Origin: Maribacter ulvicola
GTDB lineage: Bacteria; Bacteroidota; Bacteroidia; Flavobacteriales; Flavobacteriaceae
DNA: 64,000 nt
Assembly (NCBI RefSeq): GCF_900155985.1
Contig: NZ_FTMA01000004.1
Coordinates: 224,604-288,603 of the forward strand
Reading direction: 5' to 3'
A program made the position numbers and the translations under genes. Below the pieces are notes generated by a model. The model ran no database searches. It worked only from the letters and a program-made list of their open reading frames with translations, and had not been told where the DNA came from. Positions 38,356 through 48,685 of this stretch are shown piece after piece; the stretch's first letter is position 1; the number at the start of each line of letters is the position of its first letter.

Positions 38356-39176
38356 AAAAGATAATTTTATTGGTTTTAGTAATAGGAATTGGGTTGTTAT
38401 CTTGTAAATCCAAAAAAAGATATTCAGATCAATTACGTACCAAAAATGTAAAGACAGAACGTAGAAACTCAAGCTCAGAAACCTCTAAGAAAGGGGGTAG
38501 TGCTGATATGCCGGCCGAGCCCTCTAAATTTGTTCGTTTTACCATAGATTCCCCATCAGATTATATAGACACATTTGCTGAAACCGCTCAGTTAGAAATG
38601 ATGGGTTACGGTATACCGGCAAGTATAACCTTAGCACAAGGACTTTTGGAAAGCGGTAATGGAAAAGGGGAATTGGCCATGAAAACCAATAATCACTTTG
38701 GTATTAAATGTCACAAAGGTTGGGAAGGTGATTATGATTTTCATGATGATGATGAAAAGGGAGAATGTTTTAGAAAATACAATCATCCCATGTATTCTTT
38801 TAGAGACCACAGTATATTCTTAACTACACGATCTAGGTATGCCTTCCTGTTCAATTTAAGACATACCGACTATAAGGGGTGGGCTAGAGGCTTAAGAAAG
38901 GCAGGATACGCTACTGATCCAAAATATCCGCAAAAACTGATCTATTTAATAGAAAAGTATGGTTTGGATAAGTATGATAGGCAAATCAAAAAAACGGACT
39001 ATAAAGATAGACCGGTTGTTACAAATGATTTAAGCAACGTGCATACGGTACAAAAAGGAGATACGTTGTATTCATTGTCCAAAAGATATTACATGAGTGT
39101 AGATGAATTAATGAAGTTAAATAATTTGCCCAATACGGACCTGTCTATTGGACAATCTATTAAAGTCAAAAAATAG
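38352..39176 (+). CDS. Glucosaminidase-LysM lipoprotein (peptidoglycan hydrolase)
   Basis: The 274-residue lipoprotein (lipobox [10 protein letters not shown]) carries a FlgJ-like glucosaminidase domain ([21 protein letters not shown] near 97 as probable catalyst; [12 protein letters not shown]) and one C-terminal LysM repeat ([20 protein letters not shown]). It probably cuts the glycan strand during growth. It is coupled to the PLP enzyme gene by a 4-bp overlap and precedes hemL. Confidence 0.93.
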   Translation: MKKIILLVLVIGIGLLSCKSKKRYSDQLRTKNVKTERRNSSSETSKKGGSADMPAEPSKFVRFTIDSPSDYIDTFAETAQLEMMGYGIPASITLAQGLLESGNGKGELAMKTNNHFGIKCHKGWEGDYDFHDDDEKGECFRKYNHPMYSFRDHSIFLTTRSRYAFLFNLRHTDYKGWARGLRKAGYATDPKYPQKLIYLIEKYGLDKYDRQIKKTDYKDRPVVTNDLSNVHTVQKGDTLYSLSKRYYMSVDELMKLNNLPNTDLSIGQSIKVKK

Positions 39177-39192
39177 TAAAACCATTAAGAGT

Positions 39193-40473
39193 ATGATTTA
39201 TCAAAGAAGTAGCGCCCTGTTTGCAGAGGCAAAGAAATATATACCTGGCGGCGTAAATTCTCCCGTACGTGCGTTTAAAGCTGTAGGCGGTGATCCAATA
39301 TTCGTGAAAAAAGCGAAAGGAGCGTATTTATATGATGAGGACGGTAATAAGCTAATTGACTATATCGCATCTTGGGGACCGTTAATTTTAGGTCATGCCC
39401 ATGAGCCTGTAATCAATGCAGTGGTAGAAAAAGCTCAAAACGGGACATCGTTCGGTATGCCTACAGAAATTGAAACAGAGCTAGCTAAATTAGCGATATC
39501 TATGGTGCCGAACATGGATAAGATCAGGTTCGTAAACAGCGGTACAGAAGCTTGTATGAGTGCGGTACGTTTGGCAAGGGGCTTTACGGGAAAGGATAAA
39601 ATCATAAAATTCGCCGGATGCTATCACGGTCATTCAGATTCGTTTTTGATTCAAGCGGGTAGTGGTGCGGTTACTTTTGGTAGTCCTAATAGTCCCGGTG
39701 TAACTCAGGGTACTGCAAAGGACACACTGTTGGCAGATTATAATGATCTGGCAGGAGTGAAGGCATTGGTTCAAGCAAATAAGGGAGAGTTGGCAGCAAT
39801 TATCATAGAACCAATTGCCGGTAATATGGGGTGTATTGTACCTGCGGATGATTTTATGAAAGGCCTTCGTGAATTATGTACGCAAGAAGGAATTTTATTG
39901 ATTTTTGATGAGGTAATGACCGGTTTTCGTTTGGCGAAAGGCGGAGCTCAGGAAGTCTTGAATATAAAGGCAGATATTGTTACTTACGGTAAGGTTATAG
40001 GTGGCGGATTGCCAGTAGGTGCCTTTGCTGCAAGAACAGAAATTATGGATTTTCTTGCACCGGATGGACCCGTTTATCAAGCAGGTACGTTAAGTGGAAA
40101 TCCGCTGGCTATGAGCGCAGGTTTGGCTATGTTGACAGAATTGAACAATAACCCTGAAGTATTTAAAAGTCTTGCTGATAAGGCAGAATACCTACACAAA
40201 GGCATTTCTGAGGTACTGATCAATAAAAAGGTAGCACACCAAATTAACCGTTACGGTAGTATGATATCTGTACATTTTACTGATGAGGCTGTAGTGGATT
40301 TTGCTTCTTCCGCAAAAGGTAATAATGAAACATTCAAGAAGTACTTTCATGGCATGTTAGAGAGAGGTGTTTATTTGCCGCCAAGTGCTTTTGAAAGCTA
40401 TTTTTTAAACGATGCTCTTAGTTATGAAGATTTAGATGCGACTATCAATGCCTTGAAAGAAATAGAATTATAG
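39193..40473 (+). CDS. hemL: Glutamate-1-semialdehyde 2,1-aminomutase
   Basis: The enzyme makes 5-aminolevulinate for haem by the C5 route. The protein of about 426 residues begins [20 protein letters not shown]; this ATG (39193) is preferred because the 15 codons upstream overlap the previous gene and are not family sequence. PLP lysine lies in [15 protein letters not shown], with [13 protein letters not shown] and FDEVMTGFR motifs present. It is followed by a strong terminator. Confidence 0.97.
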   Translation: MIYQRSSALFAEAKKYIPGGVNSPVRAFKAVGGDPIFVKKAKGAYLYDEDGNKLIDYIASWGPLILGHAHEPVINAVVEKAQNGTSFGMPTEIETELAKLAISMVPNMDKIRFVNSGTEACMSAVRLARGFTGKDKIIKFAGCYHGHSDSFLIQAGSGAVTFGSPNSPGVTQGTAKDTLLADYNDLAGVKALVQANKGELAAIIIEPIAGNMGCIVPADDFMKGLRELCTQEGILLIFDEVMTGFRLAKGGAQEVLNIKADIVTYGKVIGGGLPVGAFAARTEIMDFLAPDGPVYQAGTLSGNPLAMSAGLAMLTELNNNPEVFKSLADKAEYLHKGISEVLINKKVAHQINRYGSMISVHFTDEAVVDFASSAKGNNETFKKYFHGMLERGVYLPPSAFESYFLNDALSYEDLDATINALKEIEL

Positions 40474-40499
40474 ATTTAGCATTTATTGGTATTTAAATT

Positions 40500-40529
40500 A
40501 AAAAGAGTCCTTGGTTAAGGACTCTTTTT
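40500..40529. terminator. Bidirectional terminator between hemL and the CpxP-like gene
   Basis: A perfect palindrome AAAAAGAGTCCTT, GGTT loop, AAGGACTCTTTTT serves both convergent genes. Confidence 0.88.
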
Positions 40530-40539
40530 AATTTAAAGG

Positions 40540-40995
40540 TTATTCTCTAGCGGAATGTTTTCCTTTTCTATCTCGTTTGTTTTTACCATTACCACGCATT
40601 TTTCTTTTATGGTTCATTTTCTCCCATTTTTCAAATTGCTCATCATTAAGAATAGATTTCATTTGTTCTTTACGTGCAATTTGATGGTCTAAACGTGCGT
40701 TTTGCATGGCGTATTTTTCATCTGCGGTCAAAACTTTTTTACCCTCTTTCTTATGGGCTATACGTTCTTCCATTTTTGCTTTTCTAACTGCAGCTTCTTC
40801 AGTAAGTATAGTTTTTACTTTAGCTTGTTGCGATTTATTTAAATCTAATGCCAAGGTCATTTTTTTTGTTTGGATCGTAGCTACTTGTTCAGAAGTTAAA
40901 TTCCTCATATCACCTCTTTTTTCATTTCTGCCATGATCTTGTGCCGTTGCTGTTATGCCAGCCATTACTAAAATGGCCATTACTAGTTTTTTCAT
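40540..40995 (-). CDS. Periplasmic Spy/CpxP-like (DUF4890-type) protein
   Basis: The 151-residue protein has a signal peptide (KKLVMAILVMAGITATAQ) and a strongly charged helical body (LTSEQVATIQTKKMTLALDL, KSILNDEQFEKWEKM), the pattern of Spy-like chaperones and their Bacteroidota relatives. The C-terminus is very basic (KRKMRGNGKNKRDRKGKH). It is likely an envelope-stress protein. Confidence 0.8.
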   Translation of the reverse strand: MKKLVMAILVMAGITATAQDHGRNEKRGDMRNLTSEQVATIQTKKMTLALDLNKSQQAKVKTILTEEAAVRKAKMEERIAHKKEGKKVLTADEKYAMQNARLDHQIARKEQMKSILNDEQFEKWEKMNHKRKMRGNGKNKRDRKGKHSARE

Positions 40996-41104
40996 GTGTG
41001 TTTTTTTTGTATTTACTTCTTTGACATGAATTTTACAGTTTGGTTTAAATATGGATGTGATTTTAATAAGGATTTAATTACTTTTTGAGTGTTTTGACAA
41101 TAAA

Positions 41105-41131
41105 AAAGCGCGGCTGTAGGGGCCGCGCTTT
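41105..41131 (-). terminator. Terminator after small peptide gene
   Basis: A stem AAAGCGCGGC / GCCGCGCTTT has a short loop and, on the minus strand, a T-rich tail. It ends the transcript of the 59-residue gene before the CpxP-like gene. Confidence 0.8.
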
Positions 41132-41155
41132 AAGTAGGTAAGTCTTTTTAACATT

Positions 41156-41335
41156 TTAATTTGTCTGTGTTCTTCCCTCTATGGTTTTGTAAGGGTTGAT
41201 AACAATGTCGGCTTCTTGATCATAAGTGTTAGTTACAATTTCCTCTTTTACTGTTTCATTTGTACTGTGATGGTAAACGATAGAAGCACAGATGAAGCAA
41301 GCCAAGTAAATAAGACTTTTTAATTTGTTAGTCAT
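41156..41335 (-). CDS. Small secreted or membrane-anchored peptide
   Basis: A 59-residue ORF with ATG at 41335 starts with a hydrophobic segment (LKSLIYLACFICASIVYHH), then a polar acidic tail (NETVKEEIVTNTYDQEADIV). It has its own terminator and a plausible signal anchor, so I judge it real. No family is recognised. Confidence 0.55.
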   Translation of the reverse strand: MTNKLKSLIYLACFICASIVYHHSTNETVKEEIVTNTYDQEADIVINPYKTIEGRTQTN

Positions 41336-41385
41336 GATTTGGGGGTTTTTAAATTCAATACTAATCTAAAAAACAATAACACATG

Positions 41386-41418
41386 AAAAAGCCCATTGTT
41401 GTGTAATGGGCTTTTTTT
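41386..41418. terminator. Hairpin terminator between small peptide gene and metalloprotease gene
   Basis: A stem AAAAAGCCCATT / AATGGGCTTTTTTT has a 7-base loop. It lies 100 bases past the metalloprotease stop on the minus strand and upstream of the small peptide gene, so it probably ends the metalloprotease transcript. Confidence 0.75.
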
Positions 41419-41517
41419 GATGTCTAGAATATTTAATGTGTGGTATATACATTTCATTCATCGATGTAATTGGTTTTTAATCGATAGTGATGAAAATTCA
41501 ATTCTTACAACAAGTAA

Positions 41518-44007
41518 TTATTTAGGGTCCAAAATGTCGTTAATACGCTCAGAAACATCGTCGTAATGATATTTTGTCATCATATCTGAGGTTCTGTTAC
41601 GTGCATTTCTAATAGCTCTTTTTAAAATGTTCAATTCTGCCCTGGCTATGGATCTAATATCAGATTGGCTAGTGTTGACAACTGTTGATTTTCTGTAGCC
41701 ACCAAAATCAGAACCTTTAGATTGATTACCTGCTGTTAACAAATATGCTAAGCGATCTACATGAGCCTTTTGCAAGTTTCTTCTATAGGTGTCAACTGGT
41801 TTTCCGTTTTTAGCTTCGGCCCAAATTCCTTTTCTTAATTCATCCATCATTTGGGTTAGAGCGTATGCTTTTTGCTTATCTACCGTCTCATATTCTATGA
41901 GTCTGGCCATTTTACCTAAGCTTAATACATTGTTTAATGTACGCTCTTGCATAGATCGCATTTGCTCTAAAAATCCGGAATACTCTGTACGGTCTAAAAT
42001 ATCTTGATCCAGCATCCACATTGGGGTGTTAAATAGTTGTGCATGAAGAAAAGCCATAGCCCTTTGTTGTTTCTCTTTTGGTACGGCAGTATATACAGCA
42101 CCCTCTTGGTCATAGGTCTTATGATTTTCATAAACACCACCAATGTTGTTGGATACGTGCCCCATATACCTATTGAATTGAGAAAATATTTGTCCGTAAA
42201 GCTTATCTAGGTCTTCGTAATTTTTTCCATCTTCGGCGGTCCATTCAATTAATTTAGGAACAATTCTTTTAAGATTTGCTATGCCGTATTCACTAGCTTT
42301 CATGGCATCATCACCTAAATCCTCGGTTTGCGAACTAGGATCAACAATATCACCAACTTGTTGGTGTCCAAATCTATATAAAGGATCTCCGGCATGAGCC
42401 ATAATCCATTTGTCTAAGGTAGATTTTTCTTCTTCTGCAGAAGTGTTTAAAATAGGTTTATATCCCCATTTAATGGCATACTTATCATAAACACCAATAT
42501 CTGGCATTAAGGCCACGCCTTCATCTCCAGGTTGCGCTATATAGTTAAAACGCGCATAATCCATAATTGACGGTGCTGTTCCATATTTTTTGGTAAATGT
42601 TTTAGATCGTAGCGAATCTACAGGGTAGGCAACACTACTCCCCATGTTGTGTGGCAAGCCTAAAGTGTGCCCAACTTCATGAGACGATACAAATCTAATT
42701 AAGCGTCCCATAACGTCATCGTCAAAAGAAACACCTCTAGCAGCAGGGTTAATAGCTGCTGTCTGTACAAAGTACCAGTTTCTTAAAAGCGTCATTACAT
42801 TATGGTACCAGTTAATATCAGACTCCAAGATTTCACCACTACGTGGGTCACTAACATGGGGGCCGTTTGCATTTGGTATAGGGGACGCTAAGTAGCGAAC
42901 AACAGAATAACGTACGTCTTCAGGAGACCATTCTGGATCTTCCTCTTCTGTAGGAGCTTCTTTTGCGATAATTGCATTTTTAAAACCTGCAGCTTCAAAA
43001 GCAACTTGCCAGTCCTCTATACCTTGTTTAATAAATGGGATCCATTTTTTTGGTGTAGCTCTATCTACGTAATAGATAATTTGCTTTTTTGGTTCTACCA
43101 GTTCACCATTCTTAAATTTTTCTACATCTTCATCTTTTACTTCAAGACGCCATCTATCAAGAAATTTAACTGTTTTGCTTTCTTGTGCCTCTAGGCCATA
43201 ATCAACCTGACCTCTGGCAAACCAGCCTACACGTTCGTCAAAGAATCTGCGTTTCATTTGTTCCTTGGGCAATAATATCATGGAATTATTGATTTCTACA
43301 GAAATAGAACCTAAGCTAGGGTTACTAGGGGCGGCACTTGCAAAATATGTTTTAATATGACGTACCTCTACATTTAATGGGTAGCTTTTGATAGATTCAA
43401 TATAACCTCTACCTTCATCTAAACGAGAAACTTTATATTGTTTACGATACTGTTCTGGCATACCAAAAGCCTTGGTATCTTTTGAAAAAATATCGTTTAC
43501 TTCGATTACAGTTGTTGGGTTCAATGAATCTTTTTTGATCGCTTTTATATCAAAGGAAAATAAAACAGGTTCAAAGTTTGAATTCATCACGGCTTCGTGA
43601 ACCGGTAAAGAGTCTGCAGCAACAACATCATGAGATACTACACGAAGTAGAACTTTTTTATCTTTCTTTTGCCAACGTAAAACCTGGGTGTTTATTTTTC
43701 CGCCACCAAAGCCAATGCCTGATGCAGTTTTAGAAATACGGCTAACCATCAACATTTCTTTGTTGAAAAGAGAATCTGGAATTTCAAAAAAGTGGTTTTC
43801 GTTTACTACGTGGGTAGTAAAAAGTCCGTCATCACTAACGGCATCTTTTGTGATTACCTTGTTATAAGGTTGAATTTTGTCCTTTGAAGGTTTACTGGCT
43901 TCTTGTTCGGTATTTTTTTTCTTCTTTTTAAAAATTTGTGCTTCGGCATTTTGGTAGCCAAAAACACATAAAAATAGCAATAACTTTAAAAGTAATTTTC
44001 TTTTCAT
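41518..44007 (-). CDS. Secreted zinc-dependent metalloprotease (DUF5117/DUF5118 type)
   Basis: I start this protein of about 829 residues at MKRKLLLKLLLFLCVFGYQN (ATG 44007), a clear signal peptide; the 17 upstream codons are not needed. DUF5118- and DUF5117-like regions (YNKVITKDAVSDDGLFTTHV and on) precede a metzincin-type zinc site SHEVGHTLGLPHNMGSS (HExxHxxGxxH) with a following SIMDYARFNY Met-turn. The C-terminal part is helical. It is probably an active peptidase in the periplasm or outside the cell. Such large proteases are frequent in marine Flavobacteriia. Confidence 0.92.
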   Translation of the reverse strand: MKRKLLLKLLLFLCVFGYQNAEAQIFKKKKKNTEQEASKPSKDKIQPYNKVITKDAVSDDGLFTTHVVNENHFFEIPDSLFNKEMLMVSRISKTASGIGFGGGKINTQVLRWQKKDKKVLLRVVSHDVVAADSLPVHEAVMNSNFEPVLFSFDIKAIKKDSLNPTTVIEVNDIFSKDTKAFGMPEQYRKQYKVSRLDEGRGYIESIKSYPLNVEVRHIKTYFASAAPSNPSLGSISVEINNSMILLPKEQMKRRFFDERVGWFARGQVDYGLEAQESKTVKFLDRWRLEVKDEDVEKFKNGELVEPKKQIIYYVDRATPKKWIPFIKQGIEDWQVAFEAAGFKNAIIAKEAPTEEEDPEWSPEDVRYSVVRYLASPIPNANGPHVSDPRSGEILESDINWYHNVMTLLRNWYFVQTAAINPAARGVSFDDDVMGRLIRFVSSHEVGHTLGLPHNMGSSVAYPVDSLRSKTFTKKYGTAPSIMDYARFNYIAQPGDEGVALMPDIGVYDKYAIKWGYKPILNTSAEEEKSTLDKWIMAHAGDPLYRFGHQQVGDIVDPSSQTEDLGDDAMKASEYGIANLKRIVPKLIEWTAEDGKNYEDLDKLYGQIFSQFNRYMGHVSNNIGGVYENHKTYDQEGAVYTAVPKEKQQRAMAFLHAQLFNTPMWMLDQDILDRTEYSGFLEQMRSMQERTLNNVLSLGKMARLIEYETVDKQKAYALTQMMDELRKGIWAEAKNGKPVDTYRRNLQKAHVDRLAYLLTAGNQSKGSDFGGYRKSTVVNTSQSDIRSIARAELNILKRAIRNARNRTSDMMTKYHYDDVSERINDILDPK

Positions 44008-44792
44008 TTGTAAGTGAGTTAGGTGATCCTCCAAAGATTGAAATAAAATTTGGAACAAATAGTTAATAATTTCTTAAGGGTAGATGTAACAATGCTGAGG
44101 GAAAGGCGTCTATTAAATAGGAATAAACATTTTTTCATTTCTGAATTAGTCGATAATAAAGTCTTTGCAACTGCAAAGGCTTTATTTTTTTTGGTTACTA
44201 TCTTGAGCAATAAGGATGGTATAAATTGAAGTAATCCTATTTCTACAAGTTCAGTAACAAGATTATGAGGACTACCTTTTTGTTTGATTTCATGAACTTA
44301 AACGTAACCCGTGGCTTATACGAAAACTTTTAATGGTTTAGCCATATATAGTAAAGCATAAAATCACTACTACTGGTGATTGAGAAGGGAGTCTGTATTT
44401 AAATTATAGGCATATCTAGACCCATTAAAAAACGACAGTTTACAAGGAACAGAAAAGATGCTATATTATTCAGCCGCCGTCATAAACAACATTGGGATAT
44501 GCAATAAAGAAGTGGTAAGTAAAATACTAAGATTTCTTAGTCCCGATAACTGCTGCTAAGTCTACTAAACCGGTAACAGAAAACTCTTTTGTTAATGAGC
44601 GTCCGTCACCAAATACCCATTCAAAGTGCAACTACTATTAGGGCATCTACATTTTTTGAAAATCAGTACAAAGAGTAAAAAAATAGTGATCATTAATAGG
44701 AACTATACACAGCGTTATTTTTCTGCTTAAATTCATGCTGGCTGGTTTTGCCAGCTTCAAAGCTGCTATTTTTTTACCCTTTTGAGGAACAG
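44008..44792. other. 785-bp intergenic stretch with decayed sequence
   Basis: No intact gene is visible. The stretch contains short broken reading frames on both strands, a minus-strand gene remnant at 44527-44650 (listed separately) and a hairpin GCTGGC / GCCAGC at 44737-44755. It is the longest gap in the chromosomal part of the window, against a norm of under 220 bp. Confidence 0.6.
44527..44650 (-). pseudogene. Remnant of an unidentified gene (3' end, frameshifted)
   Basis: Read on the minus strand, 44527-44631 gives FEWVFGDGRSLTKEFSVTG and then LVDLAAVIGTKKS before a stop, protein-like in composition. Just upstream, another frame gives VDALIVVAL, as if a frameshift lay near 44630. No start or upstream body survives. 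I do not recognise the family. Confidence 0.35.
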
Positions 44793-46484
44793 TTACTTCA
44801 ATATTTCAACAAAAAGAACATCGCTCTCTTTGTAGATTTTAGCTAATTGCTGCTTTGTGATACCCTTTATTCCTTTATCCCAAGCTTTGTTGCTTAGATC
44901 AGATTTAGTTTTTAAGGAGTCAAGTTCCATTTTCTTTTCAGCCTTAAGAATGTCGAAAATTACTTTTTCATTATCAGACAATTGAAGTGGTTTTTTCTCA
45001 GGTCTCATTTGTGGGAAGAACAATACTTCTTGTATAGATGCATTATTGGTCATCAACATCACCAAACGATCAATACCAATACCAATACCAGAAGTTGGGG
45101 GCATACCATATTCCAAAGCTCTTAAAAAGTCTTGGTCAATGAACATAGCCTCATCATCTCCTTTTTCAGAAAGTTTCAATTGATCTTCAAAACGTTCTCT
45201 TTGATCAATAGGATCGTTAAGCTCAGAGTAAGCATTGGCCAATTCTTTTCCATTTACCATAAGCTCAAAACGCTCTGTCAATGCAGGGTTGTCTCTATGC
45301 TCTTTGGTTAACGGACTCATCTCTTTAGGATAATCTGTAATGAAGGTTGGTTGCACATAGAAGTGCTCACATTTTTCACCGAATATTTCATCGATCAATT
45401 TTCCTACACCCATGGTTTCATCAACCTCTAAACCTAATTTTTTAGCAGTTTCGCGAAGCTCATCTTCTGGCATACCTGCAACATCATAACCAGTATGTAT
45501 TTTTATAGCTTCAAGAATTGGCACACGAGCGTATGGAGCTTTAAATTCAATTTCGTTTTCACCGACGGTAACTTTTGTAGTTCCGTTAGAATCCATCGCA
45601 ATTTTCTCCAATAATTTTTCTGTGGTATCCATCATCCAGTTGTAATCTTTGTACGCAACATACAATTCCATTACGGTAAATTCTGGGTTGTGGGTACGGT
45701 CCATTCCTTCGTTTCTAAAATCCTTAGAGAATTCATAAACACCATCAAAACCACCAACAATTAGCCTTTTAAGATAAAGTTCGTTGGCAATTCTTAAGTA
45801 CAAAGGAATATTCAGCGCATTATGATGCGTTAAAAACGGACGTGCAGTTGCACCACCAGGTATAGGTTGTAAGATCGGAGTCTCTACTTCTAAATAACCA
45901 GCCGCGTTATAAAATTCACGAATACTATTGGTGATTTTCGTTCTTTTAATAAAGTTCTCTTTCACCTTTGGGTTCACTACCAAATCAACATAACGTTGAC
46001 GGTAACGTAATTCAGGATCATTGAATTCGTCGTATACTTTTCCATCAGCATCTTTTTTAGGAAGTGGTAAAGGTCTTAGCGATTTGCTTAACATGGTAAA
46101 TTTCTTCACCATAATAGTTTTCTCACCAACCTGAGTAGTAAAAAGTTCCCCTTTAATACCGATGATATCACCAATGTCCAACAATTTCTTGTAAACATCG
46201 TTGTACAAGGTTTTATCCTCTCCCGTACAAATTTCGTCCCTATTGAAATACACTTGAATACGACCAGTACTATCTTGAAGTTCGGCAAAAGAAGCCTTAC
46301 CTTGAATACGACGAGACATAAGTCTACCGGCAACAATTACCTGTTTGCCTTCTTCATAATCAGATTTTATACTTTCTGATGTGGAATTTACAGGATATAA
46401 AGCAGCAGGATACGGATTGATACCCAGTGCTCTTAATTTGTCTAATTTCTCTCTTCTGATAAGCTCTTGCTCCGATAATTGCAT
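44793..46484 (-). CDS. lysS: Lysyl-tRNA synthetase (class II)
   Basis: The 563-residue enzyme has an OB-fold anticodon domain ([20 protein letters not shown]) and class II motifs: motif 2 [15 protein letters not shown] and motif 3 [14 protein letters not shown]. The C-terminal 60 residues extend beyond the E. coli enzyme, as is common in Bacteroidota. A consensus promoter stands at 46505-46535. Confidence 0.97.
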   Translation of the reverse strand: MQLSEQELIRREKLDKLRALGINPYPAALYPVNSTSESIKSDYEEGKQVIVAGRLMSRRIQGKASFAELQDSTGRIQVYFNRDEICTGEDKTLYNDVYKKLLDIGDIIGIKGELFTTQVGEKTIMVKKFTMLSKSLRPLPLPKKDADGKVYDEFNDPELRYRQRYVDLVVNPKVKENFIKRTKITNSIREFYNAAGYLEVETPILQPIPGGATARPFLTHHNALNIPLYLRIANELYLKRLIVGGFDGVYEFSKDFRNEGMDRTHNPEFTVMELYVAYKDYNWMMDTTEKLLEKIAMDSNGTTKVTVGENEIEFKAPYARVPILEAIKIHTGYDVAGMPEDELRETAKKLGLEVDETMGVGKLIDEIFGEKCEHFYVQPTFITDYPKEMSPLTKEHRDNPALTERFELMVNGKELANAYSELNDPIDQRERFEDQLKLSEKGDDEAMFIDQDFLRALEYGMPPTSGIGIGIDRLVMLMTNNASIQEVLFFPQMRPEKKPLQLSDNEKVIFDILKAEKKMELDSLKTKSDLSNKAWDKGIKGITKQQLAKIYKESDVLFVEILK

Positions 46485-46504
46485 GCCGTCGTTTATTTAG
46501 CTGG

Positions 46505-46535
46505 CAAATATAATCGATATGTCTTAATCTTTCAA
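46505..46535 (-). promoter_or_regulatory. Flavobacterial promoter of lysS
   Basis: On the minus strand TTG (46533-46535), a 20-base spacer and TATATTTG (46505-46512) lie 20 bases before the lysS ATG. The arrangement is identical in spacing to the tRNA-fMet promoter. Confidence 0.7.
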
Positions 46536-46700
46536 TCTTGTAGACACTAAAGGATGGCGTCTTTATATATTTATTTTAGAAGAGACTCCGTAAATATACC
46601 TTTCATCTTAGTAGTGAAGTAAGGCATTTCTATCCTTTTATTAGATGTTGCTAATTTAATAGAAAGTAATCCTTTTGCTTTTTAAGTTAAATTTTATGTG

Positions 46701-47264
46701 TTAGTCAAAATGTAATGATGACGTATAATTGGGGACATACTCGTGTTGCGAAATAATTTTTAATATGTCTTCTTCTAAGGTTGTAACAGGTGTTTCAATG
46801 ATTCTGTTTAATTCTTTGCCATTTTTGTAAAATATAAAGGTAGGTACTCTACGGATGTTTAATCCCCACTCTTCACCTTGCGGACTTTTTTTATAAGATA
46901 CCTTACGTTTGTCTAAGGCCACAATTTTTAAGTTTTCTAGAGGGAAGCCTGCAGATTTTAGAATTTTCAAAAATCTAGGTACTTCCCGTTTACTATCGGC
47001 ACACCATGTTGCCATGAAGATTAAAATTTTGTAAGACGCTATTTTGCCTTTAAATACATCAATTTGATTTTGGTCAACTTCATAGTTTACAAAGTTTTGT
47101 TCATACCATGATTGGTAGGTGTTTGTTGAGAGTGCGTCTACCGTAACTTCACCTAACAAAAAAGGTTGTTGGTTTTCTAATGTGACCTCTTGGTTTGGGT
47201 TTTGGGAGAATGTAGAAACCGTGTAATTTAGAAATAAGATAATAATAATGACTGGAAATTTCAT
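46701..47264 (-). CDS. Secreted thioredoxin-like protein
   Basis: The 187-residue protein has a signal peptide (FPVIIIILFLNYTVSTFSQN) and a thioredoxin fold with FMATWCADSKREVPRFLKIL. Only the first cysteine of the usual CxxC is present (WCADS), so it cannot form the standard disulfide; a cis-proline segment RRVPTFIFY follows. It may be a reductase of the one-cysteine type or a binding protein. It stands alone between lysS and a LuxR-type gene. Confidence 0.85.
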   Translation of the reverse strand: MKFPVIIIILFLNYTVSTFSQNPNQEVTLENQQPFLLGEVTVDALSTNTYQSWYEQNFVNYEVDQNQIDVFKGKIASYKILIFMATWCADSKREVPRFLKILKSAGFPLENLKIVALDKRKVSYKKSPQGEEWGLNIRRVPTFIFYKNGKELNRIIETPVTTLEEDILKIISQHEYVPNYTSSLHFD

Positions 47265-47369
47265 GATTTTAGGTTTTAGATTAGACCTGAAAATTCTTGA
47301 AATTGTTAAAGGAAAAGTGTTCTTTTTGGGTGGAAATGGGTACTAGACCCTAGGTGGAATTTTAAAAAT

Positions 47370-48422
47370 TTATCGATAGCGTTGTTTTATTTCATCTCTT
47401 GAAGTTATATTTAATTTCTTGTAGATATTGTTTATATGGGTTTTTACGGTGCTAACGCTTATGAACAAAAGAGCTGCAATTTCTTTATTGGTCTTGTGTT
47501 CCAAAATTTGTTGAACAACGGTATTTTCTTGTTCGGTTAGTTTCTCTAGAGACTTATTTCGTATGTTGATTGAATTTTTTCTATGTCTTAGAATTAAATA
47601 GCCGTTCAACAAAATAGAAAATAGAAGCAGTGTAGGGAGCAACCATTTCCATAAATTAGAGTTTAGAGAGTCTCTATTGGCTAATTGCTGATCTGCAGCT
47701 ATATCATTTAAATATAAATCTGTAAATAACGCATTTGGATAATTGGATACTAGTCTCTCCCCAAGTTCAGTGTAATAATTGGTTCTGGTAATATCCTTAA
47801 GGTAGTATGAGTAGGTATCATTCCGTTTGTCCGATAAGAAATTGTAAATATAAAGTTCTGCCAAGGGTTCGTTTAAATGTTCTCCAAATTCCTGTAAAGC
47901 TTTGAACCACTTTTTGGAATTTAGTTTTTTATTCGCATCACTTCTAAATTCATTAAAATTAAAAGCCATTTCCTCCTTTAAAACATCAATATTTAAAAAT
48001 GCGGCAGATGAATTGTTGGTAGAAATTATTTCACAAAGTGCTTCGTTGGCAAATGAGGTAGGGAAAGTAATGGAATCATTATTATTAGCAATGAAAAGAA
48101 TACTTCTACTATATTCACAATATCCAAAAAAGTGTTTTGTGTTAGATTTAATTTCATCACAATCGTCTAAGTGTATTCTATAAGTTCTATTTTCTTGAAT
48201 AAGATTGTTGCCAATGAATTTGAAATATCCTAACGAATCTGTAGTTGTTTTTTTAATAATCTGCTCCGTCGATATGCTGCCAAACTTTCTATAATCTTCA
48301 ATAATAGATAGGTAAATGGTTTTTTTACTTTGCTCATCAGCAATCTGCCCTTCAAAATTATATTGAGATGAACCTAGAAAACAGGAAAAGAGAATAAGAA
48401 TTAAAAATACTGTCTTGATCAT
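47370..48422 (-). CDS. Membrane-bound LuxR-type transcriptional regulator
   Basis: The protein of about 350 residues starts best at MIKTVFLILILFSCFLGSSQ (ATG 48422), a signal sequence. An extracytoplasmic domain of about 220 residues follows, which opens with a carboxypeptidase-regulatory-like beta strand (YNFEGQIADEQSKKTIYLSI). Then come one membrane helix (LLPTLLLFSILLNGYLIL) and a cytoplasmic LuxR HTH (LTEQENTVVQQILEHKTNKE, ISVSTVKTHINNIYKKL). It should sense an envelope signal and bind DNA while at the membrane. The promoter and ligand are unknown; the divergent YqaE gene is a possible target. Confidence 0.85.
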   Translation of the reverse strand: MIKTVFLILILFSCFLGSSQYNFEGQIADEQSKKTIYLSIIEDYRKFGSISTEQIIKKTTTDSLGYFKFIGNNLIQENRTYRIHLDDCDEIKSNTKHFFGYCEYSRSILFIANNNDSITFPTSFANEALCEIISTNNSSAAFLNIDVLKEEMAFNFNEFRSDANKKLNSKKWFKALQEFGEHLNEPLAELYIYNFLSDKRNDTYSYYLKDITRTNYYTELGERLVSNYPNALFTDLYLNDIAADQQLANRDSLNSNLWKWLLPTLLLFSILLNGYLILRHRKNSINIRNKSLEKLTEQENTVVQQILEHKTNKEIAALLFISVSTVKTHINNIYKKLNITSRDEIKQRYR

Positions 48423-48518
48423 AGCTAGAGTTCTAGTCAATAAAATTAGCAGATTTTGTAACAAAGTATTCAAGATTGCGACCTATAAGGTACATCAATC
48501 AATCAAAATAATAATCAA

Positions 48519-48674
48519 ATGAGTTTAATAAGAGTTTTACTAGCCATATTTTTTCCGCCTTTAGCTGTTCTAGGTAAAGGTTGCGGTTCTTTTGTAATTG
48601 TTCTACTTTTGACTTTTTGTGGATGGGTGCCAGGTGTAATTGCTGCATTGGTCATATTGAATAACCCTAATTAG
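48519..48674 (+). CDS. YqaE/Pmp3 family membrane peptide
   Basis: The 51-residue peptide starts at ATG 48519 with two hydrophobic segments: VLLAIFFPPLAVLGKGCG and VIVLLLTFCGWVPGVIAALV. The FPPLAV and WxPGxIHA-like features are Pmp3/YqaE signatures. It is a small inner-membrane protein linked to ion or membrane stress. The following gene starts 12 bp later. Confidence 0.88.
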   Translation: MSLIRVLLAIFFPPLAVLGKGCGSFVIVLLLTFCGWVPGVIAALVILNNPN

Positions 48675-48685
48675 AACCTAAAGAC

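Noticed and set aside
44019..44210. 63-codon minus-strand ORF upstream of the metalloprotease
   Set aside because: It overlaps the leader of the metalloprotease gene, lacks a ribosome binding site and has no protein-like pattern.
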